Assembly: GCA_036172665.1 (NCBI GenBank)
Contig: CM069875.1
Span: 23,653,806-23,717,805 of the forward strand
DNA from: Prosopocoilus inquinatus
Lineage: Eukaryota; Arthropoda; Insecta; Coleoptera; Lucanidae
Direction: 5' to 3'
DNA length: 64,000 nt
Shown here: positions 36,340-46,301 of the stretch, in pieces
How the letters are laid out: each line of letters opens with the position of its first letter
How positions within the stretch are numbered: position 1 is the stretch's first letter
Translations under genes and position numbers: made by a program
The notes under the pieces: model-generated
Told to the model about the DNA's origin: nothing
The model's input: only the letters and a program-made list of their open reading frames with translations
Database searches by the model: none

Positions 36340-36790
36340 GATGACAGTAAGTCGTCGCGACGCTAAGACGTAATCAGCGACGTACGCAGACCGACGGCTC
36401 CAGTTATCAGTTAACATTATTAACGCACCGTAAACATAATTTATATTATCTAAATAAATACGAGGAGCGCAGATAAAGATTTGAATCCAGCGTTGATTGA
36501 TCGCCTTTATGGACGGAGATTGTTTATTTTATCAGCTATTTTTAAGACGGACTGTATAAACCGTGTTTATTTATAGATCCGGCCGATAACAAACAAGCGC
36601 TGCATTGTTGTTAGCTTTCGAATTAAAGACTGACTGGAAAATCCGCGTTCTAATTTCATTCTGAATGCTCCGGCGTCGTCGTTCGCTCGATAATGCGAAT
36701 GCGCGAAGGTTTCGATGCTGCCGCATTAATTAACTTAGAGGATTGCTCAGTGTTATGATTTATGTTGCAATTTCCTTGTACATACGTGCA
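36340..36790. other. GC-richer non-repetitive intronic block, candidate enhancer
   Basis: Deep in the 28.7-kb intron, this stretch is free of repeats and rich in CpG-containing words (cgtcgcgacgctaagacg, gatccggccgataac, gctccggcgtcgtcgttcg). It also holds several ATTA/TAAT homeodomain-type cores. No splice-bounded reading frame was found. This composition stands out against the repeat-filled intron. Confidence 0.25.
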
Positions 36791-36914
36791 GTAAGTCTTT
36801 GTAATCAAAATCATCTGTTTATTACAGTTTTTGAAATATTTGTGCAAATATTTTAATTTAAAATAATCTCAACCGAATACATATTTGATTCAAGTTTATA
36901 TCTTTTAAAATATA

Positions 36915-38058
36915 CCGGGTGTCTTACGAAAAATGCACCACGCTGTAACTCTGTTATTAATAAACCGATTTTAGTAATTCAAAAATTACGTAAGACTATT
37001 TTATAAACACTACAAAACAGGAACATTTTATTTTTTTCTTAATTTGAATTTTTTCCCAAGCAATAGTCAAGTATTTTTTTTTTAATAGCACTGCATATTT
37101 TTCTTCATTCAGTTTGATAGAGAATCTATTTCTGAATTCATCATTATGTCCAACTTGATGTTTTTAAATCCTATAGCAAAACAATTTCGTTGTTAAAATA
37201 AAAATGAAGTGTGCGTTGGAATCCTATAAAAGCTGACGCTGCACCTATTCATGTTTGCCTGATCTCGACTTTTGGTTACGGAGCTATATTCCTACTTAAA
37301 TCGCCCTAAATTATTATGTTCTTCATTTATGACTTTTTTAATATGATTTTTTTTCAAACGGAGCACATATTTTATCTTTCAGTTTGATTGAGAATTTATT
37401 TTTCCAAATTCAGTGCTCTATATTAACCTAATTTTTTAGAATACTATAGCGAAATAATTCGTTTTTTAAATAAAAATAAAGCAACAGTCATTTAAGATTT
37501 AGATATTTAGCTTGCATTTGTTGTTATTTGTTGTCGTTTTGTTATTATTGTTTTGTACTGTTACTTTATTAAGAATAACAATCAGCTAACTGATATGCTA
37601 CAAGTGTTTTTTGAGCAATTCGGCTTTACGCAATTCGTTTTCCCAAGAGTGTTAATAATAATAAAATTTAGAAGACTTAGTGTTCAACACGGGAAATCAC
37701 ATATGTATGGTTTATCAAAGGTTACTGTTCATAAGATCTTTAAAAAGTTATTTATTGACATCGTATATCTCACAAAAAGTACAAGCGTTTTATGAAAATG
37801 ATCCAAATTGGAGTCAAGAAAAACCCAAGAGTTACACGTGAAACTAATCGACAACATAGATTGACTCTAAATGTATGGTGTAGTATTTTAAGTGATATAT
37901 TAATTAGGTCCTTTTTCTTCAAAGGCATACAAAAATATTGACATGTTACTGTTTTGTAGTATTTATATATAAACTAGTCTTACGTAGTTTTTGAATTACT
38001 AAGATCGGATTGTTAATAACACAGTTATAGCGTGGTGTGTTTTTCGTAAGACACCTGG
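36915..38058 (+). mobile_element. Mariner-like element relic with about 110-bp TIRs
   Basis: The 1144-bp element is flanked by TA (36913-36914 and 38059-38060). Ends are ccgggtgtcttacgaaaaa and, on the reverse strand, ccaggtgtcttacgaaaaa, with TIR similarity running about 110 bp through ttcaaaaattacgtaagact. Plus-strand remnants of the transposase include HGKSHMYGLSKVTVHKIFKK (37690-37755) and, in another frame, RVTRETNRQHRLTLNVWCSI then DILIRSFFF (37820-37920), the NVWxxIxxDxxIxxFFF block of this insect mariner group. Many stops; dead. Confidence 0.8.
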
Positions 38059-38310
38059 TATAAACACTTTAGGATAACTAAATTTTACAATCCTTCGACT
38101 TCTAGCACCACAAAATATATCATCCAAATTACTTAGATTATAATATAAGTAGCTAATTAATACTCCTATGAGATATAAATAGCGTAAGCGTTTTATAAAC
38201 CGTATCCCTTAGGACCAAAAGACCTTTTGAACCCTCGATTGATTTTCCACATAAAAGTCGCGAAGGGATTTGAAATTTATTAATCAGTTTTGCCTTTTTT
38301 TTATATTATA

Positions 38311-38968
38311 CATAGTGTCTTCAGAAAGTAACGGATAAATTCTATAAAGTGGTTAAAAAAATGTTGTAAGATATAATTTTCAACTTCCCACCTCTCAACC
38401 CCCAAGCGCTAGTAACCCCAACTTTCCAAATTCGAATAGCAAAGTATTCCTTGTAACACCTCATTTAATCACATTTTTATGCTGAATACAATAAACAAAA
38501 CTTTAAAATATGTTGATAATAACTGAGATATTCAGGAAAAATGTATTGAAATTAAAGTTTTCGAGTAGGAATGTTACGGCTCTAACAACAATTGAAAGTT
38601 ATTAAATGTCAAACAGAATTTATTCTCATTACATAGTGGAGTGCTACTTACTTGTTTAATGATTAGATAGCAAAGAGATTTACTTAAGTCGTTATTTATT
38701 TATTTATTTATTATCAACCAATTTTGAGAAAATTTTATTTATTGTATTCACCATAAAAATGCTATTAAATGAGGTATCACAAGGAGTACTTTGCTATTTG
38801 AATTTTTAAAGTTGGCGTTGCTATGCTTAGGGGTTGAGGGGTGGGAGGGTTGAAAATTACATTTTCGTATGATAATTTAAAAATAAAAGTTGACCTGTCC
38901 GAGAATTTTTCTGCAATATATTACTTAACCATTTTATAGAATTTATCCGTTACTTTCGGGAAACTGCA
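38311..38968. mobile_element. Foldback MITE (about 660 bp) with long TIRs
   Basis: The left end catagtgtcttcagaaagtaacgg plus ataaattctataaagtggtt is mirrored by the right end. The arms extend inward for about 190 nt (ctcaaccccc, aaagtattccttgtaa, cacctcatttaat on the left, complements on the right). TA flanks both ends. No ORF. Confidence 0.8.
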
Positions 38969-39259
38969 TACAGGTGTCTCAGATAACTTTTCCAACATGG
39001 AGATATTCGTTTATTAAAAGTTATATGAATTCGGTTAAACGGAATGAATTGTTCCTACCTATCTAAGTATTGGGGCATTTATAAATTGTTTTAAAATTGA
39101 AAAAAATCCATGTAGTTCAGAAGTTGTAACAAAAAAAAACAAAATTTTGAAATTTTGCTTTTCTGTAATAACTTCTTTATTCTTATACTAATATAGTAAA
39201 GGAGACTGTGGTTTAAGAGATAATTGAAATTAACCTCCGCCCACAATAATTTTTATATC

Positions 39260-39302
39260 CGTAGATACGTATTTCTGCAGCTAAGCTGCCATCTTCAGTA
39301 CG
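39260..39302 (-). ncRNA. Type I hammerhead ribozyme, family 2 (core intact)
   Basis: Minus strand, in order: stem I CGTA (39302-39299); core CTGAAGA (39298-39292); stem II GCAGC/GCTGC with loop UUA and an outer U/A with one bulge; GAAA (39275-39272); stem III AUACGUAU, self-complementary; cleavage base C at 39264; stem I return TACG (39263-39260). All invariant positions fit. The sequence shares nothing with family 1 except the hammerhead core and the self-complementary octamer design. Confidence 0.75.
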
Positions 39303-39531
39303 CTACCAACTTAAAAGCACTAAAAAATGTCTAAAAACAATCTAATCACACTGACAAAATCATAAAAATGTTAAACCTAACAACAATCTAATCATCCTAA
39401 AAGATATATATGTCTAAATGTAAGTAAATATAAATTAATTAAATTTAAAATAAACTATTTATGTTATGTATAAATCAGAAAAAAAATTTAAAAAAAACAA
39501 CCTCATCTCATCTATAGGTTGTTTTTTGACG

Positions 39532-39983
39532 ATTTATACCTAATATATATATTTTATTTTATTTTTCAGGATTTTTAGGTCTTTAGTTATCAAATAACAA
39601 GGAATTATATTCTTATTTATTCGTTAGAATAAGAAGTTTTTTCGGGGTCTTTGGACTATTTATTTCCGCATTTCCGTGTTGTTTGGTTAGCTCTTATTTG
39701 TAAGGTTTCTGACAGTAAATTTTAGGTGTTCAGATATTTTTTTTCCCGATTTATACGTAACACACATAGTTTATTTTCAGGATTTTTAGGTATCAAATAA
39801 CAGACAATTATATACTTATTTATTCGTTAGAATAAGAAGTTTTTTCGGGGTCTTTGGACTATTTATTTTCGCATTTTCATGTTATTTGGTTAGCTCTTAT
39901 TTGTAAAGTACCTGAAAGTTAATTTTAGGTGTTCACATAACTTTTTTTTCTGATTTATACATAACATAAACAGTTTATTTTAG
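39532..39983. repeat. Two-copy tandem repeat, period about 225 bp, inside the foldback
   Basis: gatttatacctaatatat ... caggatttttaggt ... cgttagaataagaagttttt ... cggggtctttggactattta ... ttttaggtgttc recurs as gatttatacgtaac onward at about 39758. A partial third start (gatttatacataacata) is at about 39952. Confidence 0.8.
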
Positions 39984-40202
39984 ATTTTCACATATTAATT
40001 TATATTTACTTACATTTAGACATATATATCTTTTAGGATGATTAGATTGTTGTTAGGCTTAACATTTTTATGATTTTGTCAGCGTGATTAGGTTGTTTTT
40101 AGAATTTTTTTAGTGCTTTTAAGTTGGTAGCGTACTGAAGATTCTGGGCCAGAACATGCATCTTGGAAAAATTCTTTTTATTAAAACATTTTTACAAAAC
40201 TA

Positions 40203-40343
40203 AGGCTGCGGTAAGTGAACGGTCGAGGTGGTCAGACCAAATCACGTGATCACATTTCTCAATTGCTGATTAGTCAGAGGGTTTAGTCGGACCATTGACT
40301 TGACGATTCTGTGCAATTTGACCGCTCACTTAACTCGGCCTCA
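40203..40343. mobile_element. Short TIR element
   Basis: aggctgcggtaagtgaacggtc on the left pairs with the complement of gaccgctcacttaactcggcct on the right. The interior also pairs around the cacgtgatc site. About 140 bp, no ORF. Confidence 0.5.
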
Positions 40344-42094
40344 GACAAAAACACCTTTTATAATAAACAAATAAACCAAAATTAATGATTACACATGTTT
40401 TCAAATGTTTTATTCTTGAAACAGCCATCTTAATGAATTTGTAAAAAATCAAAATATCTTCTTTATTTGATAAAGAACAATTTTAATTCATAATGTTATT
40501 CTCTATCGATTGGTCAAATAATATACAGTGTGTTCTATTAAAAAAAAGGGTTCTTTTCCTTTTATTTTATAAACGCGATGTTCAATTGTTTTTTTGAATG
40601 CATCGTTGTAATCAGGGCAAAAGGTACGACTAGTTTGCTAATTTTTAACCGTATCTGTAACTTTAATAATAAAGAAGTTAATGCCGAGTTATTTTTGAAC
40701 AGTCTGTATACATAAGAAGTTAAAGTATAATTAACAAGCAATTGTTATTACTTAAGTGGTAGCTTAAAAATACTTTAGTTGAAGCAGCTATTAAAAAAAA
40801 TAGTAACCTAGAAGTTACGGCTGCTTATTTTTTTTAATCCTCAAAAGCCACTGTTTATCTTATTGATAACTCCTGACTAATGAAATTAAAATTAGAAATT
40901 TAGAAATTATTTAATAGGAGTAGTAATATTGTACTTTGCGAAATAAATTTTATTAATGACATTTGTTCATTTTGTATTTGTTTACCTACTTGCTGATTTG
41001 CTGGTCTGTTTACCATCATTTATGGACGATAGATAGATTTTTGGACGGTGAATTTACCAACGGCGAATTTTACCTACCGCGAATTATACCATCGGCGATG
41101 GCCTGGTTTGTGTACCTCTTAACTTCCTATTAATTAAACAATTAAATGACATTGACATGAAGGCTGATACATTTATAAATAATAAAAAAAAATTAAAAGA
41201 CCGAATCGCAATGTTCCAAATATTTGACTTTGATAGTTTTTCAATTAGTAACAATTCCTTTCCTTCGGCCTTTGAAGGCGTTTTCGTAAACTTTATTCAC
41301 GCAAACATGTATATGAAGGGTACAGGGGAAGAACGGCTTTAGTCCATTCCAACCAATTTAAAGAAAAATCAAATTTAAACTTTCTCTATTCATACATGCT
41401 TCAGGTACCAGATAAAAATACTAGTGTATTTCAACGGACTCCAGCCATTATTACCATTTTGTCGATTCGGTATCTTAAAGTACTCTTAAACTACTACTAG
41501 TTGGCACCTCAAGCTCATTTTCAGTAAAAAGTGGACTGAAGCTTTTATTCCCCTGTACCCTTCATATTTTATATGCAGTCGGAACAACTAACTGCATTCG
41601 ACATTTTTCAGTTGGGCTACTCTTGCAGCCTTGTTTGTACATACCCTCTGGAATCTTCTAGTTAAAGGCCAGTTTAGACTTCGATATTTTTACATAAAAA
41701 TATTTGAAAAGGAATTTTTTGGTTGTTTGCAGTTTACTGTACGGTACTGATCAAGTTAAATTGTTCTCAAAAATGAGCTATGTGTGTATGTATTGTTAAC
41801 ATAAAAAACTAGGACTGGATGTTTCTAGCTTTGTAAATCTAGCTACCGACCATTTAAAATTATTTGAACTTGTTACCGCTAGTCATGTCTAGAAGTAAAC
41901 GCTGTTTTAAAAGAGATGATAATTACTGGCATAAAAGATAGTATCACACTTAAATAATTTTTTTAGAATTTCGTCGTTAACAAAAATTTGACAAAGTGAG
42001 GATTAAAATAATTAAAACGCATGGCTAGAGGATTTAAAAGTTTTCCTAGTTTCAACAAGATAGTCAAACTCCGGTGAAATTAGATCGAAGATCT

Positions 42095-42580
42095 CGTTAA
42101 ATTTGGATACCAGGAACTATTAATATGCTGAAGCGGTCGTAAAAAGTACGTCTCTTTAACGCGTCTCCGTCTTCGTAAGGAAAACAATAAACCAGTCGAA
42201 GCTCGAGTAAGTCGTCTATGCGCAATAACCACTACACTTCTGGTATACTTTATATAAAAAGTTGTTTATGTATCCGAAAACATTCCAAATAAATACACGT
42301 TCATTTTGCAGTGACGGCGGTATAAATGATATGAATTAAATGTATTACGCTAGTCTTTTTAAAAGTTACATTAAAGAATTATAACGTTTTCATAATTATT
42401 AATTTGAAATAATCTATAAAGGCAGTTCTGTTACGCACGTAGTTTACAACAGTCGCTTCCTTCTAATGCGATTAGCGTGAGTATGGAGAGTGCTTCACGC
42501 ATATAAACCGCACAGTGGAGGCGTTGAAATGTGCGTTGCATCGTTTATCTTATATACTGGGTTGCACCAGATGTCCTACA
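42095..42580 (+). repeat. TATA-containing dispersed repeat, copy 2 (possible solo LTR)
   Basis: Same-orientation homologue of 8550-9030, 33.5 kb away. It keeps atatgctgaagcgg, tttaacgcgt, acaataaaccagtcgaagc, gatatgaattaaatgtatta and the TATA-like catataaacc (42500). Homology continues past the TATA to ccagatgtccta. The substitution load suggests two old independent insertions. Confidence 0.5.
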
Positions 42581-42699
42581 AAGCTCCTTGCTTTAGTGAT
42601 AGTATACACTTACAGGAAATAGCATAGTCTAAAACCGCCGCCTTGGAGATTACAAACAAGTAGAAAATGTTTCTTATTGAATACACATTTTATCGCTAT

Positions 42700-43060
42700 A
42701 AATCTGAAATGAACTCATCTGTGAGCGTTCCGAGTTCCACTCCTGGTCAGTGCAAAAAACTTCGCCGTATATTTTTTTCCCTTATTTTATTTAATTGCAG
42801 CCGACCACATCCGAAACGATCGTTTTCCATTTTTGCTGGACAGCGAAAAGCAGCAGCGAAACTTTTTGCACAGCTCACTTTGTGAAAGACGTGCGATGGA
42901 GCGTGATAAGTTTTTAGTTGATTGAGCAGCACTGCAAAACACCTGCTGCCGTATCAGCCGGAAAGAATGTCCGCCACACGAACTGTAAAATTTCTGCATT
43001 TAACGCAATTGCAGACACAGTAGGTTGCCACGAATTGTTTGAGTCTGCGCGCCTTTAATA
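42700..43060. other. GC-richer block, no recognised content
   Basis: Directly after the TATA-containing repeat lies less AT-rich DNA with short overlapping ORFs on both strands and an acceptor-like tttaattgcag at about 42790-42800. No matching donor or family resemblance was found. It might be internal sequence of the preceding retroelement or intronic regulatory DNA. Confidence 0.2.
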
Positions 43061-43972
43061 CTAACCTTTTTTTTTCGAAAAAGGAAAGACACTTTTGAAA
43101 TATACCGTTCCTAATGCATTCGTTTTTAACATATTTTAGGATGTGACGTAATTAAAACTAAGCTTGAAATACATATAAATAAATAAATTCAAATAAGTTA
43201 GTTCTTAAGGGGATCCCACATATGTATAGACACCAGCATTTGTTAATCTTAGGATTCCGTTATGTATTCTGGCGCTAATATGCAGAGGACAACAAAAATA
43301 ACAACTGTCAATTTATTATGAATTTCTCAGTGTTTCCAACCACTCAACGTAAAATACCAACTCTCACAGCCTCCTCCAATTATAAATTCCATTGACCACC
43401 CGGTATTTATATGTTGAGCAATTACTTGACTTTGTAGCAATTGCTATATCACTAAAGGAAACCTTAGAGCAAAAGGTTTTCCTTAAAAATTTCTAGCTTT
43501 GCTTAATGTTGCATCAATAAAGGGAGCAATTGCTTCTTCTATTTAAGCATTTGCCTAAAATATTTTAAGGTTACTCAACCCCTGCCTTACATTTGCTTAA
43601 ATCAATTATAAATTCGTACTTATCGCATTGTGCAATAATAGTGAAACTGTTTTTTACTTGTTAGATGCAGTAAACGTCAGTTTCCACGGCTTATATTATG
43701 TTTATCAAGTATCATACAATTTCCATTTTGAGTATTTGATTTAAACTGTATTTCGTTTTAAAATTCTAAAAAAATATCTTATACTGCTGAATAGAGAATT
43801 GAAAGGCCTTTCAAATGAGGTAGACATAACCCTCATCTCATTCAAAAAATGAGATAACTGTCATTCGAAAGGGGTAGGAGGTTGAGAAACTAAATTCTGC
43901 TAAAGTGGTATAATTTTATAAAAAAGAATTGTTGCAAATCATTTTTGATTGCAGTGGATCCCTCGAGCTTCA

Positions 43973-44036
43973 TTTGTACAACTGTTTCAGCCCTATTTGT
44001 GTTTCATCGGCAGAAGCGTAGATCGAGAGTTCCACT
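43973..44036 (-). ncRNA. Decayed family-1 hammerhead ribozyme
   Basis: Minus strand: the stem I remnant, core CCGATGA (44020-44014; U4 changed to C), eroded stem II, GAAA, ACAGUUGU, cleavage site GUA, return strand partly lost, GCTCGA end retained. It is homologous to the copies at 31042 and 46102 but has lost an invariant core base. Flanking ttgattgcagtgga and tccactgcaa are family-1 flanks. Confidence 0.65.
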
Positions 44037-45039
44037 GCAAACCAAACGACTTGTCCAAGGATATTCGCATTTGCGCTGTAAAAGTTAATGAAAGGTTAAG
44101 TAGCGAGACAGGATGTCGCTGCTTAAGCATTTCATTATCATTTTGCAATTAAAAACCGGCGTGTTCCGCGATTTTTCATAAAAATCGTTCATTTCGTAGA
44201 AAAAGAATTTATTGAAACTCCTTTTCACTTCTCTTTTCTTATTGCTTATTTTCTTTGCCACTTGTTTAGTTGTAAATGAAACATTAAAAAATTTTATATA
44301 ATTATCAGTCATTACTTGCAAGGCTTTTTCATTTTTATGTGATTTATTAAAAATAGTTTTATTTTCTAGCTAAAATAATCTTTGTCTGACTGAGCGTCAA
44401 TGTCAATTATATCGATCATTAGTATCCGATATTTTATTAAAAATGATCATCGCTTTGATAACGAACTTAAGATATTTTAGCTAAGCAGTCCGTACAAGTC
44501 GTACTACGGAAAGCTAGCAAATGCTTGGGATTTTTATTAATATAATAATCCAGCTACTGTTTTTTTTTTTAATATTTGCTTTTACAGTTTTTGTTTTTGT
44601 AATTTATTGGAGAAAATTCATCCAGTTACTACAACGTACCGATTGTCAGTCGAGTGCCACTTAAGAGGATTAAACGTTCTACAAAAACTTCACTTAAATT
44701 AAATGAATCTCAGCTTAAGCACGTTAAACATTTGTACAAAATTAGTGCAGAATCCCCGCGACAATTGTTTTCTGTAACGAATCATGACTTATGAAGAAAT
44801 ATAGATTTTTTTAATGTCACAGGCAGTGGCTTAATTCTTGACAAGTACCAGTTTCAGCCGTTAACGAAGATCGTTTTGGAAGATAAGTATTGCTCAATGT
44901 TTTGTGGAATATCTCTGACGTGATCCAATTTGAACTTGTTCCAAATGTCCATGCAGAGTAAAATTCGGTGTACTCTGGTAAGTTGAGCACATGTGGTAAG
45001 TTGAGCACGAAATTTTACGTTTACGGTACCCTGCATTAG

Positions 45040-45345
45040 CAAATACAAATCATGTGATCCATCACCTGAATGATGCAAAACCGCATTATACAACTAGATC
45101 TCCGTAAAAACTGATGGAGCTTGGATGGACTCTTCCTCTTTCTGCAAATAGTCCGGATATTGGAATATGTTTTGTTCGATGGAACATTTTCTTAAAGAAA
45201 CAAGACATAAATTTGACTGAATATCGCAAAGTCGATACAACATATCAAGAATTTCTTGATTTAGGAGAAGTTGACCGGTATCATCGAGGAATACAAATGC
45301 TGGCAGGATAATAGCAAAGAATCGTCAATGAAAATGACAATTATA
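45040..45345 (+). pseudogene. Mariner transposase relic (C-terminal third)
   Basis: Frames joined across stops read HHLNDAKPHYTTRSP (second Asp block, canonical DNARPH), KLMELGWTLPLSANSPDIG (third Asp in SPDI), VRWNIFLKKQDINL, then DRYHRGIQMLAG. This is the usual order at the end of mariner transposases. There is at least one stop and one frameshift. No TIR was found. Confidence 0.7.
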
Positions 45346-45517
45346 TAATCTAATCAAAGTTAAAATACCTATTTCGTGTGATACAAGCATTCTAAATTAG
45401 AAAGAAAACGACATTCTTTTCCGAACAACCTAATAATATGCGGGTTTTATTTATTTCATTTTATTATGCCATACATTGCAACCTTTATAAGAGTAAGTTA
45501 CTACTTTAATACTCTCG

Positions 45518-45964
45518 CTAAGACTTAAGCGAGGCGCAAACCAAAGCGGAAACGCGCGCGGTGGCGGATTTGTATGTTCTCCTTACGTCCGGGACGCCAC
45601 CGCGCCGTTCCTGCTCTGGTTTCCATATCGCTTTACTGTTGTGTAATGTGTTTATAATAATGTAACACAACACAAACAATCCTCCTCCAAATCCTGTATA
45701 AATACTTTTATTTACATCATCCATAGGCAGGCGTGTTTTTGTTGTCCGGATTAACCCAGTTATCAAACAAAGTAAAATGTCTGGAATGATGATGCCATAA
45801 GACATAATGTGCTGAGTGCTGCGAAAAGCAGAAAGAAAGAAAAGCACATCATCCGTTGGGTAATATGTACCTGATACAAGTTTGAAAGTACCTTTAATTG
45901 TTGTCATCGTAAATTTTAAACAGATAAAATAGCGACATCTTACTATCGCTTTTTGACCTGACAT
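45518..45964 (-). other. Open reading frame of unknown origin fused to the family-1 repeat prefix
   Basis: A 148-codon minus-strand ORF. Its first 17 or so residues (MSGQKAIVRCRYFICLK) come from the family-1 ribozyme repeat, since the same words occur at about 30970-30920. From about 45910 down it is unique sequence with two hydrophobic segments (IMSYGIIIPDILLCLITGLI; FGGGLFVLCYIIINTL), then a charged, GC-richer tail (KPEQERRGGVPDVRRTYKSA). It may be a captured host-gene fragment, retroelement sequence or chance. The function is not recognised and expression as this fusion is doubtful. Confidence 0.25.
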
Positions 45965-46101
45965 TGCAGTAGGATAGACAAATTGAAGCGGGATTTGCTC
46001 CTAATAAGTCCCCCATGCACGGCGGCCATGCTTGCTGTCAAAGCATAATGAAAGTTTTTAGAAAAATTTTGTGCAAATCGTTTTTGATTGCAGTGAAAAC
46101 C

Positions 46102-46166
46102 TCGAGCAGCCTCTGGACAGCTGTTTCAGCCCTGCTTGGGGCTTCTTCAGCAGAGACGTAGCTCGA
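46102..46166 (-). ncRNA. Type I hammerhead ribozyme, family 1, copy C (intact)
   Basis: Minus strand: stem I TCGAGC and CTCTG, core CTGAAGA (46150-46144), stem II AGCCC/GGGCT with CAAGCA loop, GAAA, stem III ACAGCUGU, cleavage after the C of GUC, return strand CAGAG and GCTCGA. It is identical to the copy at 46237 in mirror image. Confidence 0.88.
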
Positions 46167-46236
46167 CATTCCCACTGCAGACCAAAAATAATTGCGAATA
46201 AATTGGGCAAGTCGTTTTTGGTCTGCAGTGGGAATG

Positions 46237-46301
46237 TCGAGCTACGTCTCTGCTGAAGAAGCCCCAAGCAGGGCTGAAACAGCTGTCCAGAGGCTGCTCG
46301 A
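46237..46301 (+). ncRNA. Type I hammerhead ribozyme, family 1, copy D (intact)
   Basis: Stem I TCGAGC (46237-46242) and CTCTG (46248-46252); core CTGAAGA (46253-46259); stem II AGCCC (46260-46264) / GGGCT (46271-46275); GAAA (46276-46279); stem III ACAGCUGU; cleavage after C46287 (GUC); return CAGAG (46288-46292) and GCTCGA (46296-46301). Copy A differs at the variable N7 position (C there, A here) and in the cleavage triplet (GUA there). Both changes are tolerated in hammerheads. Confidence 0.88.

Larger units (their letters stand above)
39194..40142. mobile_element. Penelope-type terminal-repeat foldback carrying a family-2 hammerhead
   Basis: The left arm (39194-39450) starts with agtaaaggagactgtgg, as at 27383. 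It then holds the ribozyme on the minus strand and tacgctaccaacttaaaag. The right arm (about 39985-40142) is the reverse complement of 39290-39450 but stops just after CTGAAGA (40134-40140), so it carries a truncated ribozyme. The centre contains a tandem duplication (39532-39983). Confidence 0.7.

Noticed and set aside
44817..45093. Overlapping minus-strand ORFs near the mariner relic
   Set aside because: They are partly antisense to the plus-strand mariner blocks and have no family resemblance.
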